A stretch of 64,000 bases of DNA from Ancylobacter novellus DSM 506 (GTDB lineage: Bacteria > Pseudomonadota > Alphaproteobacteria > Rhizobiales > Xanthobacteraceae): positions 1,488,001-1,552,000 of the forward strand of contig NC_014217.1 of assembly GCF_000092925.1 (NCBI RefSeq), in the 5' to 3' direction. The notes beneath the pieces were generated by a model, which worked only from the letters and a program-made list of their open reading frames with translations, did no database searches and was not told the origin of the DNA. Position 1 is the first letter of the stretch; the number at the start of each line of letters is the position of its first letter. A program made the translations under genes and the position numbers. Shown here piece by piece: positions 28,657 through 40,809 of this stretch.

Positions 28657-28688
28657 AGGGGCGCGGGATCGCCTGCGCCCCTTATTTC
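28657..28688 (+). terminator. Hairpin between tuf copy 2 and rpsJ
   Basis: The stem AGGGGCGCGGG / CCTGCGCCCCT (one G-T pair) with an ATCG loop is followed by TATTTCG. It could end the str transcript or let part of it read into the S10 operon. Confidence 0.6.
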
Positions 28689-28752
28689 GTGGAGCTCGTG
28701 AGAGCCCTTTTACGAGCCCCAATTTGGCGAACCCTCCGGGAGCCTGAAGTCA

Positions 28753-29061
<309 letters not shown>

Positions 29062-29083
29062 GGGAAGGCGAGGGGACACGGCC

Positions 29084-29839
29084 ATGCGGTCAGGCGTCAT
29101 CGCCCAGAAGGTCGGCATGACCCGCATCTTCAACGATGCAGGTGAACATGTTCCGGTCACTGTGCTGAAAGTCGATAATTGCCAGGTGGTCGCCCACCGG
29201 ACCGTCGAGAAGAACGGCTATACCGCCGTGCAGCTCGGCGTCGGTCAGGCGAAGCCGCAGAACACCACCCGCGCTCTGCGCGGCCACTTCGCTGTCGCGA
29301 AGGTCGAGCCGAAGCGGAAGATGGCGGAGTTCCGCGTCGAAGAGAGCGACCTCATTCCGGTCGGCGCTGAGCTGACGGTTGACCACTTCGTGGTCGGCCA
29401 GTTCGTCGACGTGACCGGCACCTCCATCGGCAAGGGCTTTGCCGGCGGCATGAAGCGCCATAATTTCGGCGGTCTGCGTGCCACGCACGGCGTGTCCATC
29501 TCGCATCGTTCGATCGGTTCGACCGGCGGCCGTCAGGACCCGGGCAAGACCTTCAAGAACAAGAAGATGCCTGGCCATCTCGGCGCCGAGACGGTGACCA
29601 CCCAGAACCTCAAGGTCGTTCTGACCGACGTCGAGCGCGGCCTGATCGCGGTCGAGGGCGCGGTTCCCGGCAACAAGGGCGGCTGGATCATCGTCGCCGA
29701 CGCGGTGAAGAAGAAGCTGCCGGCCGAAGCGCCGAAGCCGGGCAAGTTCCGGCTGCCGGGTGCCGAGGACCCGGCGAGCGAGGCGCCGGCGGTTGACGCC
29801 GCGCCCGCCACCGAGGCCGCGGCTGAGGAGAACGTGTGA
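29084..29839 (+). CDS. rplC: 50S ribosomal protein L3
   Basis: L3 starts 23S assembly near the peptidyl-transferase centre. [16 protein letters not shown], the [15 protein letters not shown] loop and [20 protein letters not shown] are all present. At 251 residues it is longer than the E. coli protein (209). The extra part is an acidic Ala/Pro-rich tail from about residue 212, a common alphaproteobacterial trait. Its stop overlaps the rplD start by one base. Confidence 0.99.
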   Translation: MRSGVIAQKVGMTRIFNDAGEHVPVTVLKVDNCQVVAHRTVEKNGYTAVQLGVGQAKPQNTTRALRGHFAVAKVEPKRKMAEFRVEESDLIPVGAELTVDHFVVGQFVDVTGTSIGKGFAGGMKRHNFGGLRATHGVSISHRSIGSTGGRQDPGKTFKNKKMPGHLGAETVTTQNLKVVLTDVERGLIAVEGAVPGNKGGWIIVADAVKKKLPAEAPKPGKFRLPGAEDPASEAPAVDAAPATEAAAEENV

Positions 29840-30459
29840 TGGAACTCGCGGTCAAAAAGCTCGACGGCACCGACGCCGGCTCCGTGACCCTGTCGGACGA
29901 GATCTTCGGTCTCGAGCCGCGCCAGGACATCCTGCACCGCATGGTGGTGTGGCAGCTCGCCCGCCGCCAGGCCGGTACGCACCAGACGCTCTCGCGCTCT
30001 GAGGTGAACCGCACCAAGCGGAAGATGTACAAGCAGAAGGGCACCGGCGGCGCTCGCCACGGTGCGGCTTCCGCTCCGCAGTTCCGGGGCGGCGCCAAGG
30101 CCTTCGCCCCGGTCCAGCACAGCCATGCGATCGACCTTCCCAAGAAGGTGCGCGCGCTCGCCCTGAAGCATGCCCTGTCGTCCAAGGCCAAGGACCAGCA
30201 GATCGTCGTCCTCGACGACGCCACGCTGGCCGAGCCGAAGACGAAGCTGCTGAAGGAGCGCCTGGCGGGTCTCGGCCTGTCGAACGTGCTCGTCGTCTCG
30301 GGCGCCGAGGTGGACGCCAATTTCGGCCTCGCCTCGCGCAATGTCGGCCATCTCGACGTGCTGCCCGTCCAGGGCATCAACGTCTACGACATCCTGCGCC
30401 GTCAGACCCTGGTGCTGACGAAGGCGGCTGTCGACGCCCTGGAGGCCCGCTTCAAATGA
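29839..30459 (+). CDS. rplD: 50S ribosomal protein L4
   Basis: The 206-residue L4 lines the peptide exit tunnel and in many bacteria represses the S10 operon. The tunnel loop is [19 protein letters not shown], with the preceding HQTLSRSEV. The ATG at 29839 overlaps the rplC stop (TGATG), and a GTG one codon earlier is possible but less likely. The stop overlaps the rplW start by four bases. Confidence 0.99.
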   Translation: MELAVKKLDGTDAGSVTLSDEIFGLEPRQDILHRMVVWQLARRQAGTHQTLSRSEVNRTKRKMYKQKGTGGARHGAASAPQFRGGAKAFAPVQHSHAIDLPKKVRALALKHALSSKAKDQQIVVLDDATLAEPKTKLLKERLAGLGLSNVLVVSGAEVDANFGLASRNVGHLDVLPVQGINVYDILRRQTLVLTKAAVDALEARFK

Positions 30460-30752
30460 GTCTCGATCCGCGCCACTACGACGTGATCGTGTCCCCGGTG
30501 ATCACCGAGAAGGCCACGACCGCGTCCGAGCACAACAAGGTCGTCTTCAAGGTTGCTCTGTCGGCCACCAAGCCGCAGATCAAGGAGGCGGTCGAGAAGC
30601 TCTTCGACGTGAAGGTCGAGAGCGTCAACACGCTGGTCCGCAAGGGGAAGACTAAGTTCTTCAAGGGCCGCAAGGGCGTGCAGAGCGACGTGAAGAAGGC
30701 GGTCGTGACCCTCGCCGAGGGTCACTCCATCGACATCACGACGGGTCTGTGA
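30456..30752 (+). CDS. rplW: 50S ribosomal protein L23
   Basis: The 98-residue L23 stands at the exit-tunnel mouth and docks trigger factor and SRP. It shows [15 protein letters not shown], the [21 protein letters not shown] core and [16 protein letters not shown]. The four-base ATGA overlap with rplD indicates translational coupling. Confidence 0.99.
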   Translation: MSLDPRHYDVIVSPVITEKATTASEHNKVVFKVALSATKPQIKEAVEKLFDVKVESVNTLVRKGKTKFFKGRKGVQSDVKKAVVTLAEGHSIDITTGL

Positions 30753-30774
30753 GCCGGGGATAGGGACCAGAGAC

Positions 30775-31608
<834 letters not shown>

Positions 31609-31625
31609 GCGAGGGAATCTGAACT

Positions 31626-31904
31626 ATGTCTCGATCGGTCTGGAAAGGTCCGTTCGTCGACGGCTACCTCCTCAAGAAGGCGGATGCCGCGCGCTCGTCG
31701 GGTCGTCACGACGTCATCAAGATCTGGAGCCGCCGTTCCACGATCCTCCCGCAGTTCGTGGGGATCACGTTCGGCGTCTATAACGGCAACAAGCATGTCC
31801 CGGTCTCGGTGACCGAAGACATGGTGGGCCACAAGTTCGGCGAGTTCGCCCCGACCCGTACCTATTACGGGCACGCGGCGGACAAGAAAGCCAAGCGCAA
31901 GTAA
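31626..31904 (+). CDS. rpsS: 30S ribosomal protein S19
   Basis: The 92-residue S19 lies in the 30S head beside S13. It starts [18 protein letters not shown] and retains [15 protein letters not shown] and [20 protein letters not shown], all typical. rplV starts 10 bases after it. Confidence 0.99.
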   Translation: MSRSVWKGPFVDGYLLKKADAARSSGRHDVIKIWSRRSTILPQFVGITFGVYNGNKHVPVSVTEDMVGHKFGEFAPTRTYYGHAADKKAKRK

Positions 31905-31914
31905 GGGCAGGGTC

Positions 31915-32295
31915 ATGGGTAAGGCAGCTCGTCCGCGCACGCTCGCGGATACGGAAGCCAAGGCGGTTGCGCGGAATCTCCGCGTCAGCCCCCAGAAGCT
32001 CAACCTCGTCGCCGGTCTCATCCGCGGCAAGAAGGTCTCGGCGGCGCTCGCCGACCTGCAATTCTCGCGCAAGCGGATCGCCGGCGACGTGAGGAAGTGC
32101 CTGGAATCGGCCATCGCCAATGCCGAGAACAACCATGAGCTCGACGTCGACGATCTCATCGTCGCCGAGGCGCATGTCGGCAAGGGCCTGGTCATGAAGC
32201 GCTTCGCGGCGCGCGCCCGTGGTCGCGCCAGCCGCATCGAGAAGCCGTTCTCGCATATCACGATCGTGGTGCGTGAAGTCGAGGAGAAGGCCTGA
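31915..32295 (+). CDS. rplV: 50S ribosomal protein L22
   Basis: The 126-residue L22 has a long beta hairpin that reaches into the exit tunnel, here around [39 protein letters not shown] marks the N-terminal domain. Its TGA overlaps the rpsC ATG by one base, so the two are probably coupled. Confidence 0.99.
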   Translation: MGKAARPRTLADTEAKAVARNLRVSPQKLNLVAGLIRGKKVSAALADLQFSRKRIAGDVRKCLESAIANAENNHELDVDDLIVAEAHVGKGLVMKRFAARARGRASRIEKPFSHITIVVREVEEKA

Positions 32296-33002
32296 TGGGT
32301 CAGAAGGTCAACCCGGTCGGGCTGCGGCTCGGCATCAACCGCACCTGGGATTCGCGCTGGTTCGCCGGCAAGGGCGAATACGGCCAGCTGCTTCACGAGG
32401 ACATCAAGATCCGCGAGATGCTGCTGAAGCTGCTCAAGCAGGCGGCGGTGTCGAAGATCGTGATCGAGCGTCCGCACAAGAAGTGCCGCGTGACCATCCA
32501 CTCGGCGCGTCCGGGCGTGGTGATCGGCAAGAAGGGCGCCGACATCGACAAGCTGCGCAAGAAGGTCGCCGAGATGACCAACTCGGAGGTCTTCATCAAC
32601 ATCGTCGAGATCCGCAAGCCGGAAATCGACGCGCGCCTCGTCGCCGAATCGATCGCTCAGCAGCTCGAGCGCCGTGTGGCGTTCCGTCGCGCCATGAAGC
32701 GCGCCGTGCAGTCGGCCATGCGCCTCGGCGCGGAAGGCATCCGTATCAACTGCTCCGGCCGTCTCGGCGGCGCCGAGATTGCCCGCCTCGAATGGTATCG
32801 TGAAGGGCGCGTGCCGCTTCACACCTTGCGCGCGGACGTGGATTACGGTACGGCCACCGCCTTCACGACCTATGGCACCTGTGGTGTGAAGGTCTGGATC
32901 TTCAAGGGCGAAATCCTGGAGCACGATCCGATGGCGCAGGACAAGCGCCAGGCGGAAGGTGAGCCGTCGGGTGGTCGCTCCTCGCGCCGCGACGCGGCGT
33001 GA
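32295..33002 (+). CDS. rpsC: 30S ribosomal protein S3
   Basis: The 235-residue S3 surrounds the mRNA entry channel. It begins [19 protein letters not shown] and contains the KH-type loop [17 protein letters not shown]. The C-terminal domain has [16 protein letters not shown] and a basic-acidic tail ending SSRRDAA. Confidence 0.99.
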   Translation: MGQKVNPVGLRLGINRTWDSRWFAGKGEYGQLLHEDIKIREMLLKLLKQAAVSKIVIERPHKKCRVTIHSARPGVVIGKKGADIDKLRKKVAEMTNSEVFINIVEIRKPEIDARLVAESIAQQLERRVAFRRAMKRAVQSAMRLGAEGIRINCSGRLGGAEIARLEWYREGRVPLHTLRADVDYGTATAFTTYGTCGVKVWIFKGEILEHDPMAQDKRQAEGEPSGGRSSRRDAA

Positions 33003-33031
33003 GTTGAGACGCAAGGAATAAGAGGCGCGAC

Positions 33032-33445
33032 ATGCTGCAACCAAAGCGCACAAAGTTCCGCAAGCAGTTCAAGGGTCGCATCAGCGGCACTGCGAAGGGC
33101 GGGACTGACCTCAATTTCGGCCAGTTCGGGCTGAAGGCCCTGGAGCCGGAGCGCGTTACCGCGCGTCAGATCGAAGCCGCGCGCCGCGCGCTGACCCGTC
33201 ACATGAAGCGTGCGGGCCGCGTGTGGATCCGCGTCTTCCCGGACGTGCCGGTGTCGAAGAAGCCGACCGAAGTCCGTATGGGTAAGGGCAAGGGCGCCCC
33301 GGAATTCTGGGCCGCCAAGGTCAAGCCGGGCCGCATCATGTTCGAGATCGATGGCGTCAGCCACGAGATCGCCCGTGAGGCGCTGACCCTCGCCGCCGCG
33401 AAGCTGCCGATCAAGACGCGCTTCGTCGAGCGCATCGCCGAGTGA
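33032..33445 (+). CDS. rplP: 50S ribosomal protein L16
   Basis: The 137-residue L16 contacts tRNA in the A site. Marks are [32 protein letters not shown] and the [19 protein letters not shown] loop. rpmC begins 11 bases after its stop. Confidence 0.99.
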   Translation: MLQPKRTKFRKQFKGRISGTAKGGTDLNFGQFGLKALEPERVTARQIEAARRALTRHMKRAGRVWIRVFPDVPVSKKPTEVRMGKGKGAPEFWAAKVKPGRIMFEIDGVSHEIAREALTLAAAKLPIKTRFVERIAE

Positions 33446-33456
33446 CGGAGGGAACG

Positions 33457-33666
33457 ATGACGAAGGCTTCCGACATTCGGACGAAGACCGCGGACGAGCT
33501 TCAGGACGAGCTGCTCAAGCTGAAGAAGGAGCAGTTCAACCTGCGCTTCCAGAAGGCGACCGGCCAGCTCGAGAACACGGCGCGGGTGCGTCAGGTCCGC
33601 CGCGATATCGCGCGGACCAAGACCATCCAGGCGCAGAAGGCCGCTTCCGCGGCCAAGGCGAAGTGA
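33457..33666 (+). CDS. rpmC: 50S ribosomal protein L29
   Basis: The 69-residue L29 sits next to L23 at the tunnel exit. Its two-helix pattern shows [23 protein letters not shown] and [12 protein letters not shown] in short pieces. I used the ATG at 33457, 6 bases after ggaggga. A GTG 15 bases earlier would overlap the rplP stop. Confidence 0.98.
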   Translation: MTKASDIRTKTADELQDELLKLKKEQFNLRFQKATGQLENTARVRQVRRDIARTKTIQAQKAASAAKAK

Positions 33667-33676
33667 GGAGATAACG

Positions 33677-33925
33677 ATGCCGAAGCGTTTGCTGCAGGGC
33701 GTCGTGGTGAGCGACAAGCAGGACAAGACCGTCGTGGTCCGGGTCGAGCGCCGTTTCACCCATCCGCTGCTGAAGAAGACCGTCCGCCGTTCCAAGAAGT
33801 ACCATGCCCATGACGAGGGCAATGTGTGGAAGGAAGGCGACACCGTCTGGATCGAGGAGCACCGCCCCTTGTCCAAGCTCAAGAACTGGATCGTGGTCCA
33901 GGGCGAGAAGCGGGCTGAAGTCTGA
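33677..33925 (+). CDS. rpsQ: 30S ribosomal protein S17
   Basis: The 82-residue OB-fold S17 binds the 5' domain of 16S rRNA early in assembly. It contains [40 protein letters not shown] and the [12 protein letters not shown] ending. A hairpin with a T-run lies between it and rplN. Confidence 0.99.
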   Translation: MPKRLLQGVVVSDKQDKTVVVRVERRFTHPLLKKTVRRSKKYHAHDEGNVWKEGDTVWIEEHRPLSKLKNWIVVQGEKRAEV

Positions 33926-33950
33926 GCGCCCGGCAACGGGAATTGAGGGG

Positions 33951-33981
33951 CGCGCGCCGGTGACGGCAGCGCGCGGTTTTT
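33951..33981 (+). terminator. Terminator-like hairpin between rpsQ and rplN
   Basis: CGCGCGC / GCGCGCG with an inner CCG / CGG pair set is followed after one base by TTTTT. It sits at the junction of the S10 and spc operons, so partial termination there would set their ratio. Confidence 0.5.
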
Positions 33982-33999
33982 GCGAGAAAAAGGTGCGTC

Positions 34000-34368
34000 A
34001 TGATCCAGATGCAGACCAATCTCGACGTGGCGGACAATTCCGGTGCGCGTCGCGTCATGTGCATCAAGGTGCTTGGCGGTTCCAAGCGTAAGTATGCCCA
34101 TGTCGGCGACATCATCGTGGTGTCGGTGAAGGAAGCGATTCCGCGCGGCCGCGTGAAGAAGGGCGACGTGATGAAGGCGGTCGTGGTTCGCACGGCCAAG
34201 GACATCCGCCGCATCGACGGTTCGGTGATCCGTTTCGACCGCAACGCGGCCGTGCTGATCAACAACAACAAGGAGCCGGTCGGCACCCGTATCTTCGGGC
34301 CGGTTCCGCGCGAGTTGCGCGCGAAGAACCACATGAAGATCATTTCGCTGGCGCCGGAGGTGCTTTGA
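34000..34368 (+). CDS. rplN: 50S ribosomal protein L14
   Basis: The 122-residue L14 forms part of the intersubunit bridge near L19. It starts [20 protein letters not shown] and keeps [20 protein letters not shown] and [17 protein letters not shown]. It opens the spc operon; the stop overlaps rplX by one base. Confidence 0.99.
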   Translation: MIQMQTNLDVADNSGARRVMCIKVLGGSKRKYAHVGDIIVVSVKEAIPRGRVKKGDVMKAVVVRTAKDIRRIDGSVIRFDRNAAVLINNNKEPVGTRIFGPVPRELRAKNHMKIISLAPEVL

Positions 34369-34685
34369 TGGCCGCGAAGATTAAGAAGGGCGACAAGGTC
34401 GTCGTTCTCGCCGGCCGCGACAAGGGCCGCTCCGGCGAGGTGTTCGAGGTGCTGCCGAAGGAGGGAACCGCCCGCGTGCGCGGCGTCAACCTCGTGAAGC
34501 GCCACCAGCGGCAGAGCGCGAACCAGGAAGGCGGGATCATCTCCAAGGAGGCCCCGATCGACCTGTCGAACATCGCGATCGCCGATCCGAAGGACGGCAA
34601 GCCGACCCGCGTCGGTTTCCTTGTGCAGGCGGACGGCACCAAGGTGCGCGTCGCCAAGCGCTCGGGGGAGAAGATCGATGGCTGA
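34368..34685 (+). CDS. rplX: 50S ribosomal protein L24
   Basis: The 105-residue L24 starts assembly of the large subunit by binding the 5' end of 23S rRNA. The KOW motif is [16 protein letters not shown], and [10 protein letters not shown] follows. The ATG at 34368 overlaps the rplN stop (TGATG). The stop region overlaps rplE by eight bases. Confidence 0.99.
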   Translation: MAAKIKKGDKVVVLAGRDKGRSGEVFEVLPKEGTARVRGVNLVKRHQRQSANQEGGIISKEAPIDLSNIAIADPKDGKPTRVGFLVQADGTKVRVAKRSGEKIDG

Positions 34686-35235
34686 GACCAGCTACACGCC
34701 GCGGCTGAAGTCCTATTACGAGGACGTGGTCCGCCAGAAGATGATCGAGCAGTTCGGCTACAAGAACGCCATGGAAGTGCCGACGATCGAGAAGATCGTC
34801 ATCAACATGGGCGTTGGCGAGGCGACCGCCGACACGAAGAAGGTGCAGAACGCCGCCGGCGACCTCGCGCTGATCGCCGGCCAGAAGCCGGTCGTCACCC
34901 GGGCCCGCAAGGCGATCTCCAACTTCAAGCTACGCGAGAACCAGCCGGTCGGCGCCAAGGTCACGCTGCGCAAGACGCGCATGTTTGAGTTCGTCGATCG
35001 GCTCGTGAACATCGCCCTGCCGCGTGTCCGCGACTTCCGCGGCCTCAACCCGAAGAGCTTCGACGGGCGCGGCAACTACGCGCTCGGCATCAAGGAGCAC
35101 ATCGTGTTCCCCGAGATCAACTACGACAAGGTTGATCAGATGTGGGGCATGGACATCATCGTCTGCACGACGGCGAAGACGGACGAAGAGGCGCGCGCGC
35201 TTCTGAAGGCCTTCAACTTCCCGTTCCGTCAGTAA
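34678..35235 (+). CDS. rplE: 50S ribosomal protein L5
   Basis: The 185-residue L5 carries 5S rRNA into the central protuberance. Typical are [36 protein letters not shown] and [19 protein letters not shown]. The ATG at 34678 lies inside the end of rplX, giving coupling. Confidence 0.99.
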   Translation: MAETSYTPRLKSYYEDVVRQKMIEQFGYKNAMEVPTIEKIVINMGVGEATADTKKVQNAAGDLALIAGQKPVVTRARKAISNFKLRENQPVGAKVTLRKTRMFEFVDRLVNIALPRVRDFRGLNPKSFDGRGNYALGIKEHIVFPEINYDKVDQMWGMDIIVCTTAKTDEEARALLKAFNFPFRQ

Positions 35236-35294
35236 GCATCCCCTTCCGGCCGTGGGGCGGGAGCCCCAAACGCGGAGACTAGGAGCAAGATCAT

Positions 35295-35600
35295 ATGGCG
35301 AAGAAGAGCGCGGTCGAAAAGAACGAACACCGCCGGAAGCTCGCGAAGAACTATTCCGGCAAGCGTTCGCGTCTCAAGGCCCTTATCAGTGACAAGGATC
35401 TGCCGATCGAGGAGCGCTTCGCTGCGGTCCTCAAGCTCGCGCAGCTCCCGCGCAATTCGGCGAAGGTGCGCATCCGCAACCGGTGCGAAGTCACCGGCCG
35501 TCCGCGCGCGTTCTATCGCAAGCTGAAGATGAGCCGTATCGCGCTCCGCGAGCTCGGCTCGCAGGGCCAGATCCCTGGCCTCGTCAAGTCGAGCTGGTGA
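35295..35600 (+). CDS. rpsN: 30S ribosomal protein S14 (long, zinc-free form)
   Basis: The 101-residue S14 is the long form without the two CxxC zinc pairs; only one Cys remains ([14 protein letters not shown]). It has the [18 protein letters not shown] start and the [11 protein letters not shown] end usual for proteobacteria. Confidence 0.99.
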   Translation: MAKKSAVEKNEHRRKLAKNYSGKRSRLKALISDKDLPIEERFAAVLKLAQLPRNSAKVRIRNRCEVTGRPRAFYRKLKMSRIALRELGSQGQIPGLVKSSW

Positions 35601-35613
35601 GGAGGGTCGATCC

Positions 35614-36012
35614 ATGTCCACGACTGATCCGATCGGCGATCTGATCACCCGCATCCGCAACGCTCAGCTGCGGCGCAAGGAAAAGATCACCACCCCTGGC
35701 TCGCGCCTGCGCGCTAGCGTTCTCGAGGTGCTCACGGCCGAAGGCTTCATCCGCGGTTACACCGCGGGCGAGCCGGTCAACGGCCGCACCGAGTTCGAGA
35801 TCGAGCTCAAGTACTATGACGGCGAGCCGGTGATCCGCGAGATCTCCCGCGTCTCCAAGCCTGGCCGGCGCGTCTACTCGTCGGTCAAGACCCTTCCCCG
35901 CGTCGCCAACGGCCTTGGCGTCGCTGTCGTCTCCACGCCGCAGGGCGTGATGGCGGACCACGAAGCCCGCGATAAGAACGTGGGCGGCGAGGTCCTCTTC
36001 ACGGTCTTCTGA
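35614..36012 (+). CDS. rpsH: 30S ribosomal protein S8
   Basis: The 132-residue S8 organises the central 16S domain and is a spc operon repressor in E. coli. Key parts are [32 protein letters not shown] and the C-terminal [20 protein letters not shown]. Confidence 0.99.
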   Translation: MSTTDPIGDLITRIRNAQLRRKEKITTPGSRLRASVLEVLTAEGFIRGYTAGEPVNGRTEFEIELKYYDGEPVIREISRVSKPGRRVYSSVKTLPRVANGLGVAVVSTPQGVMADHEARDKNVGGEVLFTVF

Positions 36013-36032
36013 TCGGGGAGGAGAGAGAGCAC

Positions 36033-36566
36033 ATGTCCAAGATCGGTAAAGCTCCCGTCACCATCCCGGCCGGCGTCACTGCCACGGTCGATGGCCAGAC
36101 GGTCAAGGTGAAGGGCCCCAAGGGCGCCCTGGAAGTCACGGTTGTCGACGAGATCGGCGTGAAGCTGGAAGGCGGCGCCATCCTCTTCTCGCTGAACGGC
36201 GAGACCAACCGCCACAAGGCGATGTGGGGCATGTCCCGCACGCTGGTGTCGAACCTCGTCGAGGGCGTCACCAAGGGCTTCGAGAAGAAGCTGGAGATCA
36301 ACGGCGTCGGCTACCGCGCCGCGGTGCAGGGCAAGTCCCTGAACCTCGCGCTCGGCTACAGCCACGACGTGAACTATCCGATCCCGGAAGGGATCCAGAT
36401 TGTCACGCCGAAGCCCACCGAGATCGTCGTCTCCGGTATCGACCGGCAGAAGGTCGGTCAGGTCGCCGCCGAGATCCGCGAATATCGCGGCCCGGAGCCC
36501 TATAAGGGCAAGGGCGTGAAGTACGCGGGCGAATTCATCTTCCGCAAGGAAGGCAAGAAGAAGTAA
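36033..36566 (+). CDS. rplF: 50S ribosomal protein L6
   Basis: The 177-residue L6 has two similar domains close to the sarcin-ricin loop. It starts [14 protein letters not shown]. It contains [19 protein letters not shown] and ends with the conserved [16 protein letters not shown] region. Confidence 0.99.
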   Translation: MSKIGKAPVTIPAGVTATVDGQTVKVKGPKGALEVTVVDEIGVKLEGGAILFSLNGETNRHKAMWGMSRTLVSNLVEGVTKGFEKKLEINGVGYRAAVQGKSLNLALGYSHDVNYPIPEGIQIVTPKPTEIVVSGIDRQKVGQVAAEIREYRGPEPYKGKGVKYAGEFIFRKEGKKK

Positions 36567-36578
36567 CGGACCCGAACC

Positions 36579-36941
36579 ATGGCACAGTATCAGGACGCTA
36601 CCGAGCGCCGTAAGGCGCGTGTCCGTCGGGCGATCCGCTCGACGGCGAACGGGCGGCCGCGCCTTTCGGTGCATCGCTCGTCGAAGCACATCTATGCGCA
36701 GATCATCGACGACGCGCGCGGCGTGACCATCGCGGCCGCCTCGTCGCTTGAGAAGGACCTGCGGGGCAGCCTGAAGACCGGCGCGGACATCGCGGCGGCC
36801 CAGGCTATCGGCAAGCTCGTGGCGGAACGTGCCGTCGCGGCCGGGGTGAAGGACGTGGTGTTCGACCGCGGCGCCTTCATCTATCACGGCCGCGTGAAGG
36901 CGCTCGCCGAAGCCGCCCGTGAGGGCGGCCTCAACTTCTGA
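36579..36941 (+). CDS. rplR: 50S ribosomal protein L18
   Basis: The 120-residue L18 binds 5S rRNA with L5. It shows [35 protein letters not shown] and the ending [17 protein letters not shown]. Confidence 0.99.
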   Translation: MAQYQDATERRKARVRRAIRSTANGRPRLSVHRSSKHIYAQIIDDARGVTIAAASSLEKDLRGSLKTGADIAAAQAIGKLVAERAVAAGVKDVVFDRGAFIYHGRVKALAEAAREGGLNF

Positions 36942-36981
36942 TCACGAGCGGGATCCCCCGCAGAACGACGAGGATAAGATC

Positions 36982-37533
36982 ATGGCTCGTGAACGTGAGC
37001 GTGAACGCGAGGATCGCGACAACACGTTCGTGGACAAGCTGGTCCACATCAACCGTGTCGCGAAGGTGGTGAAGGGCGGCCGTCGCTTCGGCTTCGCCGC
37101 GCTGGTCGTCGTCGGCGACCAGAAGGGCCGCGTCGGCTTCGGCCACGGCAAGGCCCGCGAGGTGCCGGAGGCGATCCGCAAGGCGACGGAAGCCGCCAAG
37201 CGTGCGCTGATCCGCGTGCCGCTGCGCGAGGGCCGGACGCTGCATCATGACGTGCACGGCCATCACGGCGCCGGCAAAGTCATCCTGCGCGCCGCCCCGG
37301 CCGGTACCGGCATCATCGCCGGCGGCCCGATGCGCGCCGTCTTCGAGACGCTCGGCATGCAGGACGTGGTGGCGAAGTCGTTCGGCTCGTCCAACCCGTA
37401 CAACATGGTCCGCGCGACCTTCGAGGCCCTGAAGAACCAGGACAGCCCGCGTCTCGTGGCTGCCCGTCGCAGCCTGAAGGTGTCGCAGCTCCAGTCCCGC
37501 CGCCGCGTCGACGACGCGGAAGCGACCGACTGA
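36982..37533 (+). CDS. rpsE: 30S ribosomal protein S5
   Basis: The 183-residue S5 helps decoding fidelity and mRNA unwinding. It opens with an Arg/Glu repeat tail ([11 protein letters not shown]), common in this group. The typical [37 protein letters not shown] and [15 protein letters not shown] follow. The ATG at 36982 starts that tail. Confidence 0.99.
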   Translation: MAREREREREDRDNTFVDKLVHINRVAKVVKGGRRFGFAALVVVGDQKGRVGFGHGKAREVPEAIRKATEAAKRALIRVPLREGRTLHHDVHGHHGAGKVILRAAPAGTGIIAGGPMRAVFETLGMQDVVAKSFGSSNPYNMVRATFEALKNQDSPRLVAARRSLKVSQLQSRRRVDDAEATD

Positions 37534-37559
37534 GCCGCCTGAGAGGTAGGAAGCTAATC

Positions 37560-37769
37560 ATGGCGAAGAGCACCCAGAAGGCGGCCGCGAAGGCCACCGT
37601 CACTGTGGAGCAGACCGGCAGCCCGATCCGCCGCCCTCAGGAGCAGCGGGCGACGCTTATCGGCCTCGGCCTCAACAAGCTCGGGCGTCGTTCGACGCTC
37701 GAAGACACCCCGGCCGTGCGTGGCATGATCTATAAGGTCCGCCACCTCGTCCGCGTCGTCGAAGCGTGA
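37560..37769 (+). CDS. rpmD: 50S ribosomal protein L30
   Basis: The 69-residue L30 has the core [20 protein letters not shown] and [20 protein letters not shown], in keeping with bacterial L30, plus a short basic N-terminal extension. Confidence 0.98.
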   Translation: MAKSTQKAAAKATVTVEQTGSPIRRPQEQRATLIGLGLNKLGRRSTLEDTPAVRGMIYKVRHLVRVVEA

Positions 37770-37787
37770 CGGCGAAGGAGACAGGCG

Positions 37788-38279
37788 ATGAGCAGCCTTA
37801 ACGAGATCAAGGACAACGAAGGCGCCCGCAAGAAGCGGATGCGCGTCGGTCGTGGCATCGGTTCCGGCAAGGGCAAGACCGCCGGCCGCGGCGTGAAGGG
37901 TCAGACCTCGCGCACCGGCGTGGCGATCAAGGGCTTCGAAGGCGGCCAGATGCCGATCCATCGGCGTCTGCCCAAGCGCGGCTTCCACAACATCTTTGCG
38001 CTGGACTGGAACGAGGTCTCCCTCGGCCGTATCCAGCAGGCGGTGGATGCCGGCAAGCTGGACGCCAAGGCGACCGTCACGCAGGAAGCGCTGGTCGAGG
38101 CCGGCGTGCTGCGCCGCGCCAAGGCGGGCGTACGCGTCCTCGGCGGCGGCGAGCTGAAGGCCAAGGTCAAGCTCGAAGTGGCCCACGCCACCAAGTCCGC
38201 CGTCGCGGCGGTCGAGAAGGCCGGCGGCACTGTGACGCTGCTCGCGTCGAAGGCCGACACTGGCGAAACGGCGGCCTGA
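37788..38279 (+). CDS. rplO: 50S ribosomal protein L15
   Basis: The 163-residue L15 is a late assembly protein. The Gly/Arg/Lys-rich N-terminus [17 protein letters not shown] and [18 protein letters not shown] precede the globular domain. It is somewhat longer than the E. coli protein (144) through a C-terminal Ala/Lys/Thr tail. Confidence 0.99.
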   Translation: MSSLNEIKDNEGARKKRMRVGRGIGSGKGKTAGRGVKGQTSRTGVAIKGFEGGQMPIHRRLPKRGFHNIFALDWNEVSLGRIQQAVDAGKLDAKATVTQEALVEAGVLRRAKAGVRVLGGGELKAKVKLEVAHATKSAVAAVEKAGGTVTLLASKADTGETAA

Positions 38280-38334
38280 CGCTTAAGTCGGGCCTACCGT
38301 ATCTATCAGGGCACAGACGAGGAGCGGAGCCACC

Positions 38335-39666
38335 ATGGCCTCGGCAGCAGAACAGCTTGCGGCAAACCTCAATTTCGGTGCTCTGGCAAAAGCCGACGAA
38401 CTGAAGAAGCGCATCTGGTTCACGCTGGGTGCGCTTCTCGTGTATCGGCTGGGCACCTACATTCCGATGCCCGGGATCAATCCCGACGCGCTCGCCGACG
38501 TGTTCCGCACGGCGCAGCAGGGCATCATCGGCCTGTTCAACATGTTCTCGGGCGGCGCGGTCTCGCGCATGGCGATCTTCGCCCTGAACATCATGCCGTA
38601 CATCTCGGCCTCCATCATCATTCAGCTGCTGACCACCGTCTCTCCGACGCTGGAAGCGCTGAAGAAGGAAGGCGAGGCGGGCCGCAAGCAGATCAACCAG
38701 TACACGCGCTACCTCACCGTGGTGCTCGCTGTGTTCCAGTCTTACGGCATCGCCGTCGGCCTTGAGGGCTCGGGCGCCGTTGTGTCGGATCCGGGCTGGT
38801 TCTTCCGCATCTCGACGGTCATCACCCTGACCGGCGGCACCATGTTCCTGATGTGGCTCGGCGAGCAGATCACCTCGCGCGGCATCGGCAACGGCATCTC
38901 GCTGATCATCTTCGCCGGCATCGTGGCGGAGCTGCCCTCGGCGATCGCCAACACGCTGGAACTCGGCCGCCAGGGCGCCCTGTCGACCGGCATCATTCTG
39001 GCGGTGATCCTGATGGCCGTGGCGGTCATCATGTTCATCGTCTTCATGGAGCGCGCGCAGCGCCGGCTGCTGATCCAGTATCCGAAGCGCCAGGTCGGCA
39101 ACAAGGTGTATGAGGGCCAGTCCTCGCACCTGCCGCTGAAGCTCAACACCTCGGGCGTCATCCCGCCGATCTTCGCGTCCTCGCTGCTGCTTATCCCCAC
39201 GACGGTGGCGAGCTTCATGCAGGGTTCGGGTCCGGGCTGGCTGACCACGGTGACGACGCTGATAGGCCACGGTCAGCCGCTGTTCATGCTGCTCTACGTG
39301 CTGCTGATCGTGTTCTTCTGCTTCTTCTACACCGCGATCGTGTTCAACCCGACCGAGACCGCGGACAACCTGAAGAAGCATGGCGGCTTCATCCCCGGCA
39401 TCCGTCCGGGCGAGCGTACCGCCGAGTACATCGACTATGTGCTGACTCGCATCACTGTCATCGGTGCGGCTTACCTTGCGATAGTGTGCCTGTTCCCGGA
39501 GATTCTGATCTCCTATGCTGCGGTTCCGTTCTACTTCGGCGGCACGTCGCTGCTGATCGTGGTGAGCGTGACCATGGATACGGTGGCCCAAGTTCAGGGG
39601 CACCTGCTGGCACACCAATACGAAGGGCTGGTCAAGAAGGCTAAGCTCAGGGGGAAGCGCCGATGA
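38335..39666 (+). CDS. secY: Preprotein translocase subunit SecY
   Basis: The 443-residue, ten-span channel of the Sec translocon. Landmarks are [11 protein letters not shown] in TM1/plug, [19 protein letters not shown], the TEVTQ-type cytosolic loop region around [18 protein letters not shown], and [19 protein letters not shown]. It stands in its usual place at the spc operon end, and its stop overlaps adk by four bases. Confidence 0.99.
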   Translation: MASAAEQLAANLNFGALAKADELKKRIWFTLGALLVYRLGTYIPMPGINPDALADVFRTAQQGIIGLFNMFSGGAVSRMAIFALNIMPYISASIIIQLLTTVSPTLEALKKEGEAGRKQINQYTRYLTVVLAVFQSYGIAVGLEGSGAVVSDPGWFFRISTVITLTGGTMFLMWLGEQITSRGIGNGISLIIFAGIVAELPSAIANTLELGRQGALSTGIILAVILMAVAVIMFIVFMERAQRRLLIQYPKRQVGNKVYEGQSSHLPLKLNTSGVIPPIFASSLLLIPTTVASFMQGSGPGWLTTVTTLIGHGQPLFMLLYVLLIVFFCFFYTAIVFNPTETADNLKKHGGFIPGIRPGERTAEYIDYVLTRITVIGAAYLAIVCLFPEILISYAAVPFYFGGTSLLIVVSVTMDTVAQVQGHLLAHQYEGLVKKAKLRGKRR

Positions 39667-40247
39667 GGCTGATACTGCTCGGACCTCCGGGGGCGGGGAA
39701 GGGCACGCAGGCGCAGCGACTGGTCGCGCGCCACGGTATCGTGCAGCTGTCGACGGGCGACATGCTGCGCGAGGCGGTACGCAACGGTACGCCGGTCGGC
39801 CTTCGGGCCAAGGCGGTGATGGATGCGGGCCAGCTTGTGTCCGACGACATTGTGATCGGCATCATCTCCGATCGCATCGACCAGCCGGACTGCTCGAAAG
39901 GTTTCATCCTCGACGGCTTCCCGCGCACGGTGGCGCAAGCCGAGGCGCTCGATAGCATCCTCGCCGAGAAGGGCCTCAAGCTCGACGCGGTGATCGAGCT
40001 GAAGGTGGATCAGGCCAAGCTGGTCGATCGCATCCTGCAGCGCGCCCGTGAGACCGCCGCCCGCGGCGAGCCGGTGCGCAAGGATGACGATCCGGTGGTC
40101 TTCAAGACCCGCCTCGAAGCCTATAACCGCGATACCGCCGTGGTGGCGCCCTATTACGCCGAGCGCGGTCTCCTGGTGGCGATCGACGGCATGAGGCCGA
40201 TCGATGAGGTGACGCAGGCGATCTCGGACGTTCTGGAGACCGTCTGA
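39663..40247 (+). CDS. adk: Adenylate kinase (short-lid form)
   Basis: The 194-residue enzyme makes two ADP from ATP and AMP. It has the P-loop [14 protein letters not shown] at about 7-20, [10 protein letters not shown] and [12 protein letters not shown] in the AMP site. The LID is the short type ([16 protein letters not shown]), so it lacks the zinc-binding insertion of some homologs. It is translationally coupled to secY. Confidence 0.99.
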   Translation: MRLILLGPPGAGKGTQAQRLVARHGIVQLSTGDMLREAVRNGTPVGLRAKAVMDAGQLVSDDIVIGIISDRIDQPDCSKGFILDGFPRTVAQAEALDSILAEKGLKLDAVIELKVDQAKLVDRILQRARETAARGEPVRKDDDPVVFKTRLEAYNRDTAVVAPYYAERGLLVAIDGMRPIDEVTQAISDVLETV

Positions 40248-40265
40248 GAAACTCGACCGTGCGGC

Positions 40266-40294
40266 TTGACATCAGGGCTGAATCGCTCTATGTG
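40266..40294 (+). promoter_or_regulatory. Candidate sigma70 promoter for rpsM-rpsK-rpoA-rplQ
   Basis: A perfect TTGACA, a 17-base spacer and TATGTG lie 18 bases after the adk stop and about 143 bases before rpsM. This would give the alpha operon its own start. Confidence 0.65.
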
Positions 40295-40436
40295 CCGCGC
40301 TTCACTTAAGCGAGCGTCGCGCATCGACATCATTCGCTGATGTCGCGCGACTTCGTGTGTATCTCCGCAGGGGCCGGCCTCCACCGGACGCGGAGCAATC
40401 CCTTCCGGCTCGTCCGGTCCACATGGAGAGAGCGAC

Positions 40437-40805
40437 GTGGCTCGTATTGCAGGCGTTAACATCCCGACCAACAAGCGCGTCATCATTGCGCTTCAGTACA
40501 TTCACGGCATTGGCGCGAAGAACGCGGCCGATATCGTCGAGAAGGTCGGCATTCCGCTCGATCGCCGGGTCAACCAGCTGACCGACCAGGAAGTGCTGCA
40601 GATCCGCGAGACCATCGACCGCGACTATCTGGTCGAAGGCGACCTGCGCCGCGAAGTTTCGATGAACATCAAGCGCCTGATGGACCTCGGCTGCTACCGT
40701 GGCCTGCGCCATCGTCGCGGTCTGCCGGTGCGTGGTCAGCGTACCCACACGAACGCCCGCACCCGCAAGGGTCCGGCCAAGCCGATCGCCGGCAAGAAGA
40801 AGTGA
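40437..40805 (+). CDS. rpsM: 30S ribosomal protein S13
   Basis: The 122-residue S13 contacts the P-site tRNA and bridges to L5. It reads [20 protein letters not shown], then [20 protein letters not shown] and a basic tail. The start is GTG after gagagagcgac. It heads the alpha operon. Confidence 0.99.
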   Translation: MARIAGVNIPTNKRVIIALQYIHGIGAKNAADIVEKVGIPLDRRVNQLTDQEVLQIRETIDRDYLVEGDLRREVSMNIKRLMDLGCYRGLRHRRGLPVRGQRTHTNARTRKGPAKPIAGKKK

Positions 40806-40809
40806 TTTT

